Assembly (NCBI GenBank): GCA_003509785.1
Contig: DOMY01000135.1
Coordinates: 55,073-67,468 of the forward strand
Direction of reading: 5' to 3'
DNA from: Gemmobacter sp.
GTDB lineage: Bacteria > Pseudomonadota > Alphaproteobacteria > Rhodobacterales > Rhodobacteraceae
Length of the DNA: 12,396 nucleotides
The stretch's first letter is position 1. Every line of letters begins with the position of its first letter. This document shows, piece by piece, positions 1 to 6,831 of this stretch. The translations under genes were made by a program, and so were the position numbers. The notes under the pieces are model-generated. The model was not told the DNA's origin, did not search any database, and worked only from the letters and a program-made list of their open reading frames with translations.

Positions 1-176
1 CTCGCCGCGCCATGGCTGTCGCTGTTCGGGCCGGCCATGCGGTAATCGCCGTGGTACAGCAGGCCGAACATCTCCTCCATGCAGTCCACGCAGGCCGGCA
101 TATCGGTGACGCCCGCGCGGATCATGTCCTGTTCGGACAGGTAGATGAAGTCGATGCGGGTCGATTCAGTCATCAT
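1..176 (-). CDS. Ornithine cyclodeaminase-like protein, probable tyramine oxidase subunit B (5' part only)
   Basis: Only the first 58 or so residues are in the window; the gene runs off the left edge. The protein begins MMTESTRIDFIYLSEQDMI, followed by RAGVTDMPACVDCMEEMF and then HGDYRMAGPNSDSHGA. This N-terminal pattern (a 'YLSE' strand, an 'AGV' turn, a helix with CVDCMEEMF and a DYRM...SHG segment) is typical of the ornithine cyclodeaminase/mu-crystallin superfamily, and I recognise it as the branch annotated as tyramine oxidase subunit B. Members use NAD(P) and a Rossmann fold, which lies outside the window. Two consecutive ATG codons (174-176 and 171-173) make the exact start uncertain, and no strong ribosome binding site is visible. 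The neighbouring AraC regulator, on the same strand and upstream, and the amine/amino acid permease support a role in aromatic amine catabolism. The superfamily is clear; the specific substrate is inference. Confidence 0.65.
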   Translation of the reverse strand, partial: MMTESTRIDFIYLSEQDMIRAGVTDMPACVDCMEEMFGLLYHGDYRMAGPNSDSHGAA

Positions 177-358
177 GCGGGTCTTTCATGGAGCGGGAAG
201 CGGCCGCTGTGCGGCCCTTCGGTCAAGGCGGCCAGCAGGGGCAGGGGCCCGCTGCCGGAATGAATGGCGGCTTTGCAGCCTGCCCCACCTTTCTGCCCAA
301 GATCTGGCCGATCACCATCGCACAGCACGCCAGAATTTCGATATTTCGCGCCAGCCTG

Positions 359-1414
359 CTACACGTCGTGCTGCAAGCCTGGTGTCTCGTCTTCGGGGCG
401 GCGGCTGGCGCTGGGTTCCTGCCCCGTCCAGTTGCGATAGGCGCGCCAGAAGACGGTGCCATCGGCATAGCCAAGCGTAAGCGCGATCTGTGACAGCGGC
501 ATATCGGTCTTTTCCAGCAAGGTTCGGGCCATTTCGACGCGATGCTCTTGCACCAGGGCACGGAGGCTGGTGCCTTCTTCCGCCAGATAGCGCTGCAGAC
601 TGCGCGCCGACATGCGCAGTTCAGCGGCCACGCTGTCCAGGGTGACTGGCCGCTGCCCAAGCGTCAGGCTGACAATCCGGCGCGCGCGATCCACCAATGT
701 GGCTTCCTGGTGGTGCTGTTGGCCAAGATCCGCGATATGCCGCGCCAGAATACCGACCATGCCGGTATCTTCGGATCGGTGCCGACGCAGCGCCGCTTCG
801 CGGGACATGATCAGGCGGTTGGCCGACTGGTGGTAAAGCACGGGCGCCCGAAACAGCTTTTGCAGCAGCGAGTGTTCGGATTGTTCGCCATGTTCCAGAT
901 GCACCTCGATGGGCTGCCAGCCGGGCAGAAAGCTTTGCCGGATCAGCTGGCAGACCGCCGCGAGCGAAAATTCTGAATCCTGACGCCGCGGCCAGATCGT
1001 GCTGTCGGCCAGGCGATAGGTCCAGACCAGATCCCCCCCCACTTCGAACAGGCTGGAATGTGTGCCGTCCTGCAGGATTGCGCCATTATCGGCCAGCCGT
1101 GACAGGCCCGACCAGATCGAGGGCGAGATCGAGAACAACACCCCGACAGGGCCAAGATCCGCGGGGCGCAGCCGCATCGCCACCTGCAGGCCGAGGTTTG
1201 GGTTGCCAAGAACATGCGCCGCGCGTTCAAAATGCTCGACATATTGCGCCAGAGGAATCAACGCATAAGGGTCTGATGCGATGGCAGGATCAATTCCGAT
1301 CTGGCCCATGATTTCAGCAGTCATGCCTACAGAATCGGCAATAAAATCGACAAGTGGCCGTGCCGCCGTCGCCCGCATCAGCGGCTGGGAACGATTTCGC
1401 ACGTTTCTGCTCAT
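359..1414 (-). CDS. AraC-family transcriptional regulator
   Basis: A 351-residue DNA-binding regulator. The N-terminal two thirds resembles the Arabinose_bd-type sensor domain of OruR/MmsR-like AraC regulators, with segments such as RPADLGPVGVLFSIS and LADNGAILQDGTHS. The last 100 or so residues hold the double helix-turn-helix of AraC proteins: first helix pair around VTLDSVAAELRMSARSLQRYL, second around DMPLSQIALTLGYADGTVFWRAY, ending in the family signature NWTGQEPSASRR. The start at 1414 (MSRNVRNRSQ) is chosen because an AAGG sequence lies 8 bases upstream; the frame stays open up to an ATG at 1465, which has no better signal. The gene diverges from the APC permease and lies upstream of the cyclodeaminase-like gene on the same strand, so it probably controls these two. 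The inducer is unknown; an aromatic amine would fit. I see nothing that ties it directly to the iac operon. Confidence 0.85.
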   Translation of the reverse strand: MSRNVRNRSQPLMRATAARPLVDFIADSVGMTAEIMGQIGIDPAIASDPYALIPLAQYVEHFERAAHVLGNPNLGLQVAMRLRPADLGPVGVLFSISPSIWSGLSRLADNGAILQDGTHSSLFEVGGDLVWTYRLADSTIWPRRQDSEFSLAAVCQLIRQSFLPGWQPIEVHLEHGEQSEHSLLQKLFRAPVLYHQSANRLIMSREAALRRHRSEDTGMVGILARHIADLGQQHHQEATLVDRARRIVSLTLGQRPVTLDSVAAELRMSARSLQRYLAEEGTSLRALVQEHRVEMARTLLEKTDMPLSQIALTLGYADGTVFWRAYRNWTGQEPSASRRPEDETPGLQHDV

Positions 1415-1442
1415 CCAAGGGGCCTTTTTCGTGGCATGGCGT

Positions 1443-1472
1443 ATATTATCTATAAATTGGCACATTTCGCAA
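1443..1472 (-). promoter_or_regulatory. Candidate promoter of the AraC regulator gene
   Basis: Read on the minus strand, TTGCGA (1472-1467) and TAATAT (1448-1443) are separated by 18 bases, giving a sigma-70-like promoter whose transcript would start about 20 bases before the ATG at 1414. This is pattern matching only. The 119-bp divergent region (1415-1533) also contains two same-direction TGGCA pentamers (1432-1436 and 1458-1462), which resemble half-sites used by AraC proteins and flank the candidate -10 element. No convincing promoter for the permease on the plus strand was found. Confidence 0.3.
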
Positions 1473-1533
1473 TGGGTGACGCGGGTTCCCCTACCTACTC
1501 ACGTAAGAAAACAAACATCAGGGAGTCATCAAC

Positions 1534-2988
1534 ATGTCACTTGACGCCACAGCAAAGGCGCCGGACGGAGAGCGCCTTGCGCGCAATTCGATCGGTCTTC
1601 TGCATATCGTTTTCTTCGTCGTCGCCGCCGCTGCACCGCTGACCGCAGTGGTCGGCGCAACTCCCGTCGCTTTTGCCTTTGGCAATGGGGCGGGTGTCCC
1701 CGGCGCCTTTGTGCTTGCCGGTCTGCTGTACATCATCTTCTCGGTGGGCTTTACCGCCATGAGCCGCCATGTCGGCGGCACCGGGGCGTTTTACACCTAT
1801 ATCGCGCAGGGTCTGGGCCGCCCGGCGGGCATTGGCGGCGCGTTGATTGCGCTGCTGACCTATACTTCGGTGCAATGCGCCGTCTATGCGCTGTTCGGCA
1901 TATTTTTTGCAGGCAGCATGGCGGCCTTGGGGCTTGATCTGCCCTGGTTCGTCTGGTCGCTGCTGGCGCTTGTGCTTGTGCATTTCGCGGGGCAGCGCAA
2001 CATCTCGTTCTCGGGCAAGATCCTTGGCTTTGCGATGGTGGTCGAAGTGCTGATCCTGCTGCTTCTCAATATCGGGATCATTTGGCAGGGTGGTGGCCCC
2101 GAGGGGATGAGCCTGTCTTCATTCTCGCCTTCGGTCGTCTTTACCCCCGGCCTTGCGGTGGCGCTGGTGTTTGTCGTGGGTTCGTTCATCGGGTTTGAAT
2201 CCACCGCGATTTTCGGGGAAGAGGCCAATGACCCGGATCGCACGATCCCGCGTGCAACCTTTGTTGCGGTTCTGCTGATCACAACTTTCTATGCGTTTTC
2301 GACCTGGGCGATCGTCCAGTTTTACGGCCCTTCCAACATTCAGGCGGCGGCTGCGGCAGAGGGCGGGCTAGAGTCGCTCTATTTCGTTGCGGCAGAACAG
2401 GTGCTGGGCGGCTGGTCGGTCGCGCTGATGAACGTGCTTTTGCTGCTGTCGCTGTTTGCCTGTGTGCTGTCGTTTCACAATACGCTGAACCGTTATTTCT
2501 TTGCGCTTGGCCGGGAAGGCTTGCTGCCGCACAGCCTGGGGCGGGTTGATCCCAAACATGGCTCGCCTGCGCGGGCAGGTGTTCTGCAATCCCTGTCTGC
2601 TGCTGCACTGCTGATTGCCTTCACTTTGGGCGGGGCAGATCCCTATGCGGTGGTCTTTTCCTGGATGTCGGGGCTGGCCGTGCTGGGTGTTCTGGCCGTG
2701 CAGATCATGGTGTCGCTTGCCATCATCCTGTATTTCCGCCGCGCCCATGCCCATGACCACTCCCGGATGGTCACCCTGGTGGCGCCGTTGCTTGCCCTGG
2801 CGGGTCTTGTGGGCGCCTTCCTTCTTGTGTCGCTGAACACCAAGCTGCTGACGGGATCGGATCACATTCTGGTGCAGGCCTTCCCGCTGCTGGTGATCCT
2901 GGTTGGTTTCTGTGGCCCATTGCTGGGGATCTGGATCCGCAACCGCAATCCCGAACTTTATAACAATCTGGGCCGTGTGTTCGAATGA
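1534..2988 (+). CDS. APC-family amino acid/amine permease
   Basis: A 484-residue inner-membrane protein with about 12 hydrophobic segments, the usual size and topology of the amino acid-polyamine-organocation superfamily, whose members move amino acids or amines by proton symport or exchange. Recognisable family features are the conserved first helix with AAAAPLTAVVG (about residues 34-45), HVGGTGAFYTYIAQGLG (about 80-96), the mid-protein motif GFESTAIFGEEANDPDRTIPRA (about 218-240), and TLNRYFFALGREGLLP near residue 320. The ATG at 1534 is preceded by a GGGAG ribosome binding site. It is divergent from the AraC regulator and followed by an intrinsic terminator, so it is probably a single-gene transcript. 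Its position beside a tyramine-oxidase-type gene suggests import of an aromatic amine or amino acid such as tyramine or tryptamine; the substrate cannot be read from sequence. Confidence 0.88.
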   Translation: MSLDATAKAPDGERLARNSIGLLHIVFFVVAAAAPLTAVVGATPVAFAFGNGAGVPGAFVLAGLLYIIFSVGFTAMSRHVGGTGAFYTYIAQGLGRPAGIGGALIALLTYTSVQCAVYALFGIFFAGSMAALGLDLPWFVWSLLALVLVHFAGQRNISFSGKILGFAMVVEVLILLLLNIGIIWQGGGPEGMSLSSFSPSVVFTPGLAVALVFVVGSFIGFESTAIFGEEANDPDRTIPRATFVAVLLITTFYAFSTWAIVQFYGPSNIQAAAAAEGGLESLYFVAAEQVLGGWSVALMNVLLLLSLFACVLSFHNTLNRYFFALGREGLLPHSLGRVDPKHGSPARAGVLQSLSAAALLIAFTLGGADPYAVVFSWMSGLAVLGVLAVQIMVSLAIILYFRRAHAHDHSRMVTLVAPLLALAGLVGAFLLVSLNTKLLTGSDHILVQAFPLLVILVGFCGPLLGIWIRNRNPELYNNLGRVFE

Positions 2989-3044
2989 TACGGGTCTTTG
3001 CCGGTCTTCAGACACCGCTCTGATGGACAGACACTCCTGAACTT

Positions 3045-3070
3045 GCCGCCCTGCAAGGGGCGGCCTTTTT
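3045..3070 (+). terminator. Intrinsic terminator after the permease
   Basis: A perfect 7-bp GC stem, GCCGCCC (3045-3051) pairing with GGGCGGC (3058-3064) around the 6-base loop TGCAAG, is followed by C and five Ts (3066-3070). It lies 57 bases after the permease stop codon and is a textbook Rho-independent terminator. Only 11 bases separate the T-run from the next start codon at 3082. Confidence 0.8.
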
Positions 3071-3081
3071 GCGTAAAGATC

Positions 3082-4125
3082 ATGACTGGCAGACATTTAT
3101 CGACTGCGCTTCAACTGTTCATCGCCGCCGCGCTGGCGCTTGGTCTGGCGCAGGGTCTGGGCCTTGCCAACCCCTATTGGGCGGCCATGCCGGTCTGGGT
3201 CGTGCATCAGGTCTGGCGCGAGGATCTGGTGCTGCGTGCTGTGTTGCGGCTGTTGGGCACGCTGGCCGGGGCTGTGCTGGCACTTGGCCTGCTGGCGCTG
3301 GATCCGCCGGGATGGGGCCTGGCGCTGGTGCTGTCACTGGCGGTGGGGGCGGCGGCTGGTGGCGCCTGGTGGATCGGCACGGTGATGAGCTATGGCGCCT
3401 TCATGCTGGGCGTCACGCTGTTCGTCGTGCTGTTGCCTGCCATTGGCGGGCCAGAGCTGGGCGTAACAGATGGCGCACATGCCACCTCGGCCGCGCTGGA
3501 CCGCATTCTTTGCACATTGATCGGGGTTATGTCGGTCACGGCGGTCACATTCCCCTTTACGCCGCCCCGACGCAAAGCCGCCCTGCCGCGCCTCAGACAG
3601 GGGCGGGCCGGGTCTGCCCTGCGCCGGGCGTTGTTCTGTGCGGGGATGACCCTGGTTGCGGCGGGGCTGGTGATGCTTTGGCCGCGGTTCGATGTGCTGG
3701 CGGGGGCCATGACGCTGATCGTTTATCCGATGATCCTGTCATCAGCCCCCGATCCGCAGCCGATCTGGCGGAGCCTGGTGCCCGGCGTTGCCATCGGCAC
3801 GCTGGCGGCCCTGTGTTTTCTGGCGCTTGGGGCGCCGCTGCGGGCCGAGGGTACGGTGGCGGTTTTTGCCCTGACGCTGCTGTTTCTGGCGGCGGGTGCC
3901 CTGCTGCGGGCACATCCGCGCACGGCGGCGATCGGGTTGGATGCCAATATGTGCTTCCTGCTGGCAGCCGAGGTCGGCACCTGGCGCCACGCGCTGGGGG
4001 ATGCGGCGGTCGCGGGCGGCTATCTGCTGGCCGCCAGCGCCGTTGTTGTGGGGGTTGCCGCGCCCGCGCTGGGGCTGCGGCGGGCGGTCAGGCCCGCACT
4101 TCCAGCGGATGAAACGCGCGGTTGA
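3082..4125 (+). CDS. FUSC-family membrane protein, probable aromatic acid exporter
   Basis: A 347-residue, very hydrophobic protein with about ten membrane segments. The N-terminus (LFIAAALALGLAQGLGL, then NPYWAAMPVWVVHQ, then RAVLRLLGTLAGAVLA) carries the pattern of the fusaric-acid-resistance/AaeB superfamily: a first membrane helix, a 'YWA' turn and an R...GT..G helix. It is about half the length of AaeB, has a basic loop (TPPRRKAALPRLRQGRAGSALRR) in the middle, and lacks a large soluble domain, so it looks like a compact FUSC/DUF2955-type member. Such proteins export weak aromatic acids, which would suit relief from IAA or arylacetate overload; this role is inferred. The ATG at 3082 is preferred to a TTG-initiated extension from 2998, which would put the terminator inside the gene. 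Its 3' end overlaps the end of convergent iacG by 38 bp. Confidence 0.72.
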   Translation: MTGRHLSTALQLFIAAALALGLAQGLGLANPYWAAMPVWVVHQVWREDLVLRAVLRLLGTLAGAVLALGLLALDPPGWGLALVLSLAVGAAAGGAWWIGTVMSYGAFMLGVTLFVVLLPAIGGPELGVTDGAHATSAALDRILCTLIGVMSVTAVTFPFTPPRRKAALPRLRQGRAGSALRRALFCAGMTLVAAGLVMLWPRFDVLAGAMTLIVYPMILSSAPDPQPIWRSLVPGVAIGTLAALCFLALGAPLRAEGTVAVFALTLLFLAAGALLRAHPRTAAIGLDANMCFLLAAEVGTWRHALGDAAVAGGYLLAASAVVVGVAAPALGLRRAVRPALPADETRG

Positions 4126-4600
4126 ACCAGATCAGCCCGCCGGGCTGATCGGACAGGCGCGTGGCCAGAACCTCGCAGAACAGCACCGAATGGGTGCCCT
4201 TGTGCTGGCTGTCGGCAATGCGGCAGTCAAAGGCCACCGCCGCCCCGTCCAACACCGGCGCCCCGGTGGCCAGCCGCGACCACTGCGTGCCTGCAAATCG
4301 GTCTTCGCCGGTCCATCGGGCAAAGCTGCGCGACAGATCCTGATGGCTGCCGGCCAGCACATTCACGCAAAGCACCCCATTGGTCAGGAAGGCATCATGG
4401 GCAAAGGCATTGCGGTTGACGCAGACCAGCAGGGTGGGCGGCGTGTCGGTGACAGAACAGACCGCCGAAACGGTGATGCCATGTCGCCCGGCCGGGCCAT
4501 CTGTGGTGACAAGATTGACAGCCGCACCAAGGCGGCTCATGCCGTCGCGGAAGGCCTGTGCTTCAGGGATGCGGTCTGGCTCGAAGGGGGGCGTTGTCAT
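4088..4600 (-). CDS. iacG: IacG, flavin reductase-like protein of the IAA pathway
   Basis: A 170-residue FMN/FAD-binding protein of the flavin reductase-like (RutF/HpaC-type) family, which uses NAD(P)H to supply reduced flavin to a partner monooxygenase. Visible family features are GITVSAVCSVTDTPPTLLVCVN (flavin-binding strand and loop, about residues 41-62), the SFARWTGEDRFAG helix, and the C-terminal DSQHKGTHSVLFCEV. The start MTTPPFEPD at 4600 is chosen over the in-frame ATG at 4648, because the latter would overlap iacF by 35 bases and GGGAAAA precedes 4600. It is the last gene of the operon, 13 bases after iacF. The expected partner is IacA, which belongs to a family that uses reduced flavin. 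In the iac cluster of Pseudomonas putida 1290 the gene of this type is called iacG. Confidence 0.85.
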   Translation of the reverse strand: MTTPPFEPDRIPEAQAFRDGMSRLGAAVNLVTTDGPAGRHGITVSAVCSVTDTPPTLLVCVNRNAFAHDAFLTNGVLCVNVLAGSHQDLSRSFARWTGEDRFAGTQWSRLATGAPVLDGAAVAFDCRIADSQHKGTHSVLFCEVLATRLSDQPGGLIWFNRAFHPLEVRA

Positions 4601-4613
4601 GGCGTTTTCCCGG

Positions 4614-5579
4614 TCAGAGGTCGAGAACAAGGGTTTTCGAACAGGCACGCGAACAGCAAGCGCAGATCATCGTGCCTTCTTCGCGTTCGTCATCGGTCAG
4701 AAACTTGTCGCGGTGGTCCGGGGTGCCTTCCAGCACGTCGGTCACGCAGGTGCCGCAGACACCTTCTTCACATTTCACCTCGATCTTCACGCCTGCACGG
4801 GCCAGCGCCTTGGCGATCGTATCCTCGGGGCCGACAGTCACGGTCAGGCCGGACCGGCTGGCGATCACTTCAAAGCTTTCGCCCGTGGTATCGACCTCGG
4901 CCGAGAAATATTCGCGGTGCACATTCGCGGATGTGTGGCCTGCACCTTCAGCCGTACGGATCACCCAATCCATGAAGCCCTGCGGGCCACAGACATACAG
5001 ATGGGTGCCCGGCGCCGGGGGCGGCAGGTCGCGCGCCAGGTCCAGCCGTTGTGCGGCGGGCTGATCGTCGAAGTGGAACTGCACGCGGTCGGCCCAGGGG
5101 GCAGCGGCGATCATCTGGCGGAACGCCGTCACTTCGGCCGAGCGGGTGCAGTAATGCAGCGTGAAATCGCGGCCTAGGTCATGCAGACGTTGCGCCATGG
5201 CCAGCATGGGGGTGATGCCGATGCCGCCGCCCAGCAGCACGGTGCGAGCCGCGCCTTCCTCCAGCGGAAAGTGGTTGCGCGGGCCTTCAACCTTGAACAC
5301 CGCACCGGGGCGGGCCAGCCTGTGTACGGCCTCTGATCCGCCACGGCTGTTCGGGTCACGCAACACGCCGATTTCATAGAACCCGGTCTGCGAACAATCC
5401 GAACACAGTGAATACTGGCGCCACAGGTTCAGTTTGCCATCGGTCAGATGGATATCCAGATGCGCGCCGGGGGTGACGGGTGGCAATGCTGCGCCGTCTG
5501 CCCGCGCAAAGCGCAGCCGGATGATATTGCCCGGCTCCTCGATCCGGTCGGTCAGGGTCAGGTGCATGGTCTCGCTCAT
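4614..5579 (-). CDS. iacF: IacF, PDR/VanB-type ferredoxin reductase (FMN, NADH, C-terminal 2Fe-2S)
   Basis: A 321-residue electron-transfer protein that would carry electrons from NADH to the Rieske oxygenase IacCD. Domain order is that of phthalate dioxygenase reductase: a flavin-binding barrel with RQYSLCSD (about residues 54-61), an NAD domain with LLGGGIGITPMLAMA (about 114-128) and LYVCGPQGFMDWV (about 203-215), and a plant-type 2Fe-2S domain at the C-terminus. The iron-sulfur ligands fit C270-x4-C275-x2-C278-x27-C306, the same spacing as in phthalate dioxygenase reductase. The tail is unusually Cys-rich, with three further Cys at 308, 309 and 313. The start overlaps the iacE stop by 4 bases (ATGA), implying translational coupling. 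Confidence 0.9.
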   Translation of the reverse strand: MSETMHLTLTDRIEEPGNIIRLRFARADGAALPPVTPGAHLDIHLTDGKLNLWRQYSLCSDCSQTGFYEIGVLRDPNSRGGSEAVHRLARPGAVFKVEGPRNHFPLEEGAARTVLLGGGIGITPMLAMAQRLHDLGRDFTLHYCTRSAEVTAFRQMIAAAPWADRVQFHFDDQPAAQRLDLARDLPPPAPGTHLYVCGPQGFMDWVIRTAEGAGHTSANVHREYFSAEVDTTGESFEVIASRSGLTVTVGPEDTIAKALARAGVKIEVKCEEGVCGTCVTDVLEGTPDHRDKFLTDDEREEGTMICACCSRACSKTLVLDL

Positions 5580-6337
5580 CGCATGTAGATCCCGCCATTC
5601 ACATCCCAGCAGGCGCCGGTGACGAAAGAAGCCTTTGGCCCCGCCAGCAGGGCAACCAGCTCGGCCACAAAGACCGGATCGCCCAGCTCCCCCACCGGGA
5701 TGCCTGCCAATGCGGCCTGCATCCGGTCGGGGGTGATGACAGAACGCACCATCGGCGTGTCCATCGGGCCGGGGGCGATGGCGTTGCAGGTCACGCCAAA
5801 GGGCGCCAGATCGCGGGCAAACACCTTGGTCAGCGTCAGGATCGCGCCCTTGGATGCCGCGTAATGCGCCCCGGTGGCCGTGCCGCCATTCTGCCCGGCC
5901 AGCGAGGCCAGGTTGATGATGCGGCCATAGCCGCGATCCCTGAAATGGCGGCCGAAGATCTGGCTGCCCGTGAAGGTGCCGCCGGCATTGACCGCCAGCA
6001 CCGCGTTGAATTCGGCGGGATCAATCTCCAGCACCGGCTTGACCGCCGTGCGTGCGGCATTATTCACCAGTACCTCGACCGAGCCCCAGCGCTCGACGCT
6101 CTTCTCCAGCACGGTCTGGAAATCGGCGGGATTACCAACATCCAGCGTTGCCGTCACCGCGGTTTCCCCCGCGAGGTCCAGCTCTGATGCCAGGGCCTGT
6201 GCCTCGTCACCGGGGGTTACATCGGCGATGACAACGCGAAAGCCTGCGCGGTGCAATGCGCGGCAGATTTCCGCACCCAGACCGCGGGCGCCACCTGTGA
6301 CAACGGCGGTCTGGATTTGTTCAGGAAGCGGCTGCAT
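5576..6337 (-). CDS. iacE: IacE, short-chain dehydrogenase/reductase of the IAA pathway
   Basis: A 253-residue classical SDR enzyme. It shows the cofactor motif TGGARGLG (residues 14-21), an Asp at position 39 after the second strand that favours NAD(H) over NADP(H), NNAA at 92-95, and the catalytic tetrad N117, S145, Y159 and K163 (YAASK). The tail VTGACWDVNGGIYMR is typical of the family. In iac clusters the SDR product IacE acts with IacA in the early conversion of IAA through oxindole/dioxindole-type intermediates; its exact step here cannot be derived from sequence. The gene overlaps the iacD stop by one base (TGATG) and the iacF start by four bases, so the four genes iacC-D-E-F form a continuous translationally coupled block. 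Confidence 0.88.
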   Translation of the reverse strand: MQPLPEQIQTAVVTGGARGLGAEICRALHRAGFRVVIADVTPGDEAQALASELDLAGETAVTATLDVGNPADFQTVLEKSVERWGSVEVLVNNAARTAVKPVLEIDPAEFNAVLAVNAGGTFTGSQIFGRHFRDRGYGRIINLASLAGQNGGTATGAHYAASKGAILTLTKVFARDLAPFGVTCNAIAPGPMDTPMVRSVITPDRMQAALAGIPVGELGDPVFVAELVALLAGPKASFVTGACWDVNGGIYMR

Positions 6338-6831
6338 CAGAACAGATAGCTGAACGAATTCAGCATCCCGTCAGAGTTCAGCAGACGCACCACCTTGTTG
6401 CGGATGCGGAAACCGCCATCGGTGGCGATCAGCGTATGGGTCATGTTTGCAGCCCAGAGACGCTGGCGGCCGAACTTGTCTTCCACCACATGTTCGGCGC
6501 TGCGCACGGTGATCACATCACCTTCGGCCTTTTCGATCACGATCCGCGAGACGGTGCGCACCGTCTGCGCGGGCGGGGCAGAGGAAATCGAAAAGCCCTG
6601 CTGAAACCGCACGATGCGGTCGCGCCGCATCTTGGCATCATCGTGGCACAGGTTCAGCGCATTGGCGAAATCCTCGGTATCGCCGATGGGCAGGGTATAG
6701 AACCCGGTGCCCTGCCACAGATCCAGCCAGACATCGTAATCCTTGCGGTCCAGCAGATCGGCCTCGGCCCACAGGAATTCCGTCACCTGCGCAAGCAGCG
6801 CCCTGCTGTCGATCTTGCTCATTTCGGTCAT
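6337..6831 (-). CDS. iacD: IacD, aromatic-ring-hydroxylating dioxygenase beta (small) subunit
   Basis: A 164-residue small subunit of a Rieske non-haem iron oxygenase, with the cystatin/NTF2-like fold expected of this family. Typical segments are LLDRKDYDVWLDLW (about residues 27-40), a middle with RRDRIVRFQQGFSISSAPPAQTVR, and a C-terminal FRIRNKVVRLLNSDG. The subunit has no catalytic metal and supports the hexamer with IacC. The start MTEMSKID at 6831 is chosen because its ATG overlaps the iacC stop codon by 4 bases (ATGA); the longer start at 6852 would lie inside iacC. Overlap with its own large-subunit gene suggests equimolar production. Confidence 0.9.
   Translation of the reverse strand: MTEMSKIDSRALLAQVTEFLWAEADLLDRKDYDVWLDLWQGTGFYTLPIGDTEDFANALNLCHDDAKMRRDRIVRFQQGFSISSAPPAQTVRTVSRIVIEKAEGDVITVRSAEHVVEDKFGRQRLWAANMTHTLIATDGGFRIRNKVVRLLNSDGMLNSFSYLF

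Noticed and set aside
262..285. Hairpin in the 182-bp gap (177-358) between the AraC gene and the cyclodeaminase-like gene, considered as a terminator for the AraC gene
   Set aside because: Short stem with a bulge and no T-run on the minus strand; no other clear signal was found in this gap.
2998..3081. TTG-initiated upstream extension of the FUSC exporter
   Set aside because: It would translate through the intrinsic terminator and adds a hydrophilic stretch before a natural membrane-protein start at 3082.
2368..3096. 242-codon open frame on the minus strand opposite the permease
   Set aside because: Rich in Gln, His and Arg with no family resemblance; it crosses the permease terminator and is explained by codon bias of the real gene on the other strand.
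3069..4112. 347-codon open frame on the plus strand, another frame of the exporter gene
   Set aside because: Composed mainly of Gly, Ala and Arg with no membrane pattern; the frame from 3082 gives a coherent membrane protein.
3896..4975. 359-codon open frame on the plus strand across the ends of the exporter, iacG and iacF
   Set aside because: Antisense to two well-supported enzymes, no domain recognisable, Arg/Ser-rich low-complexity translation.
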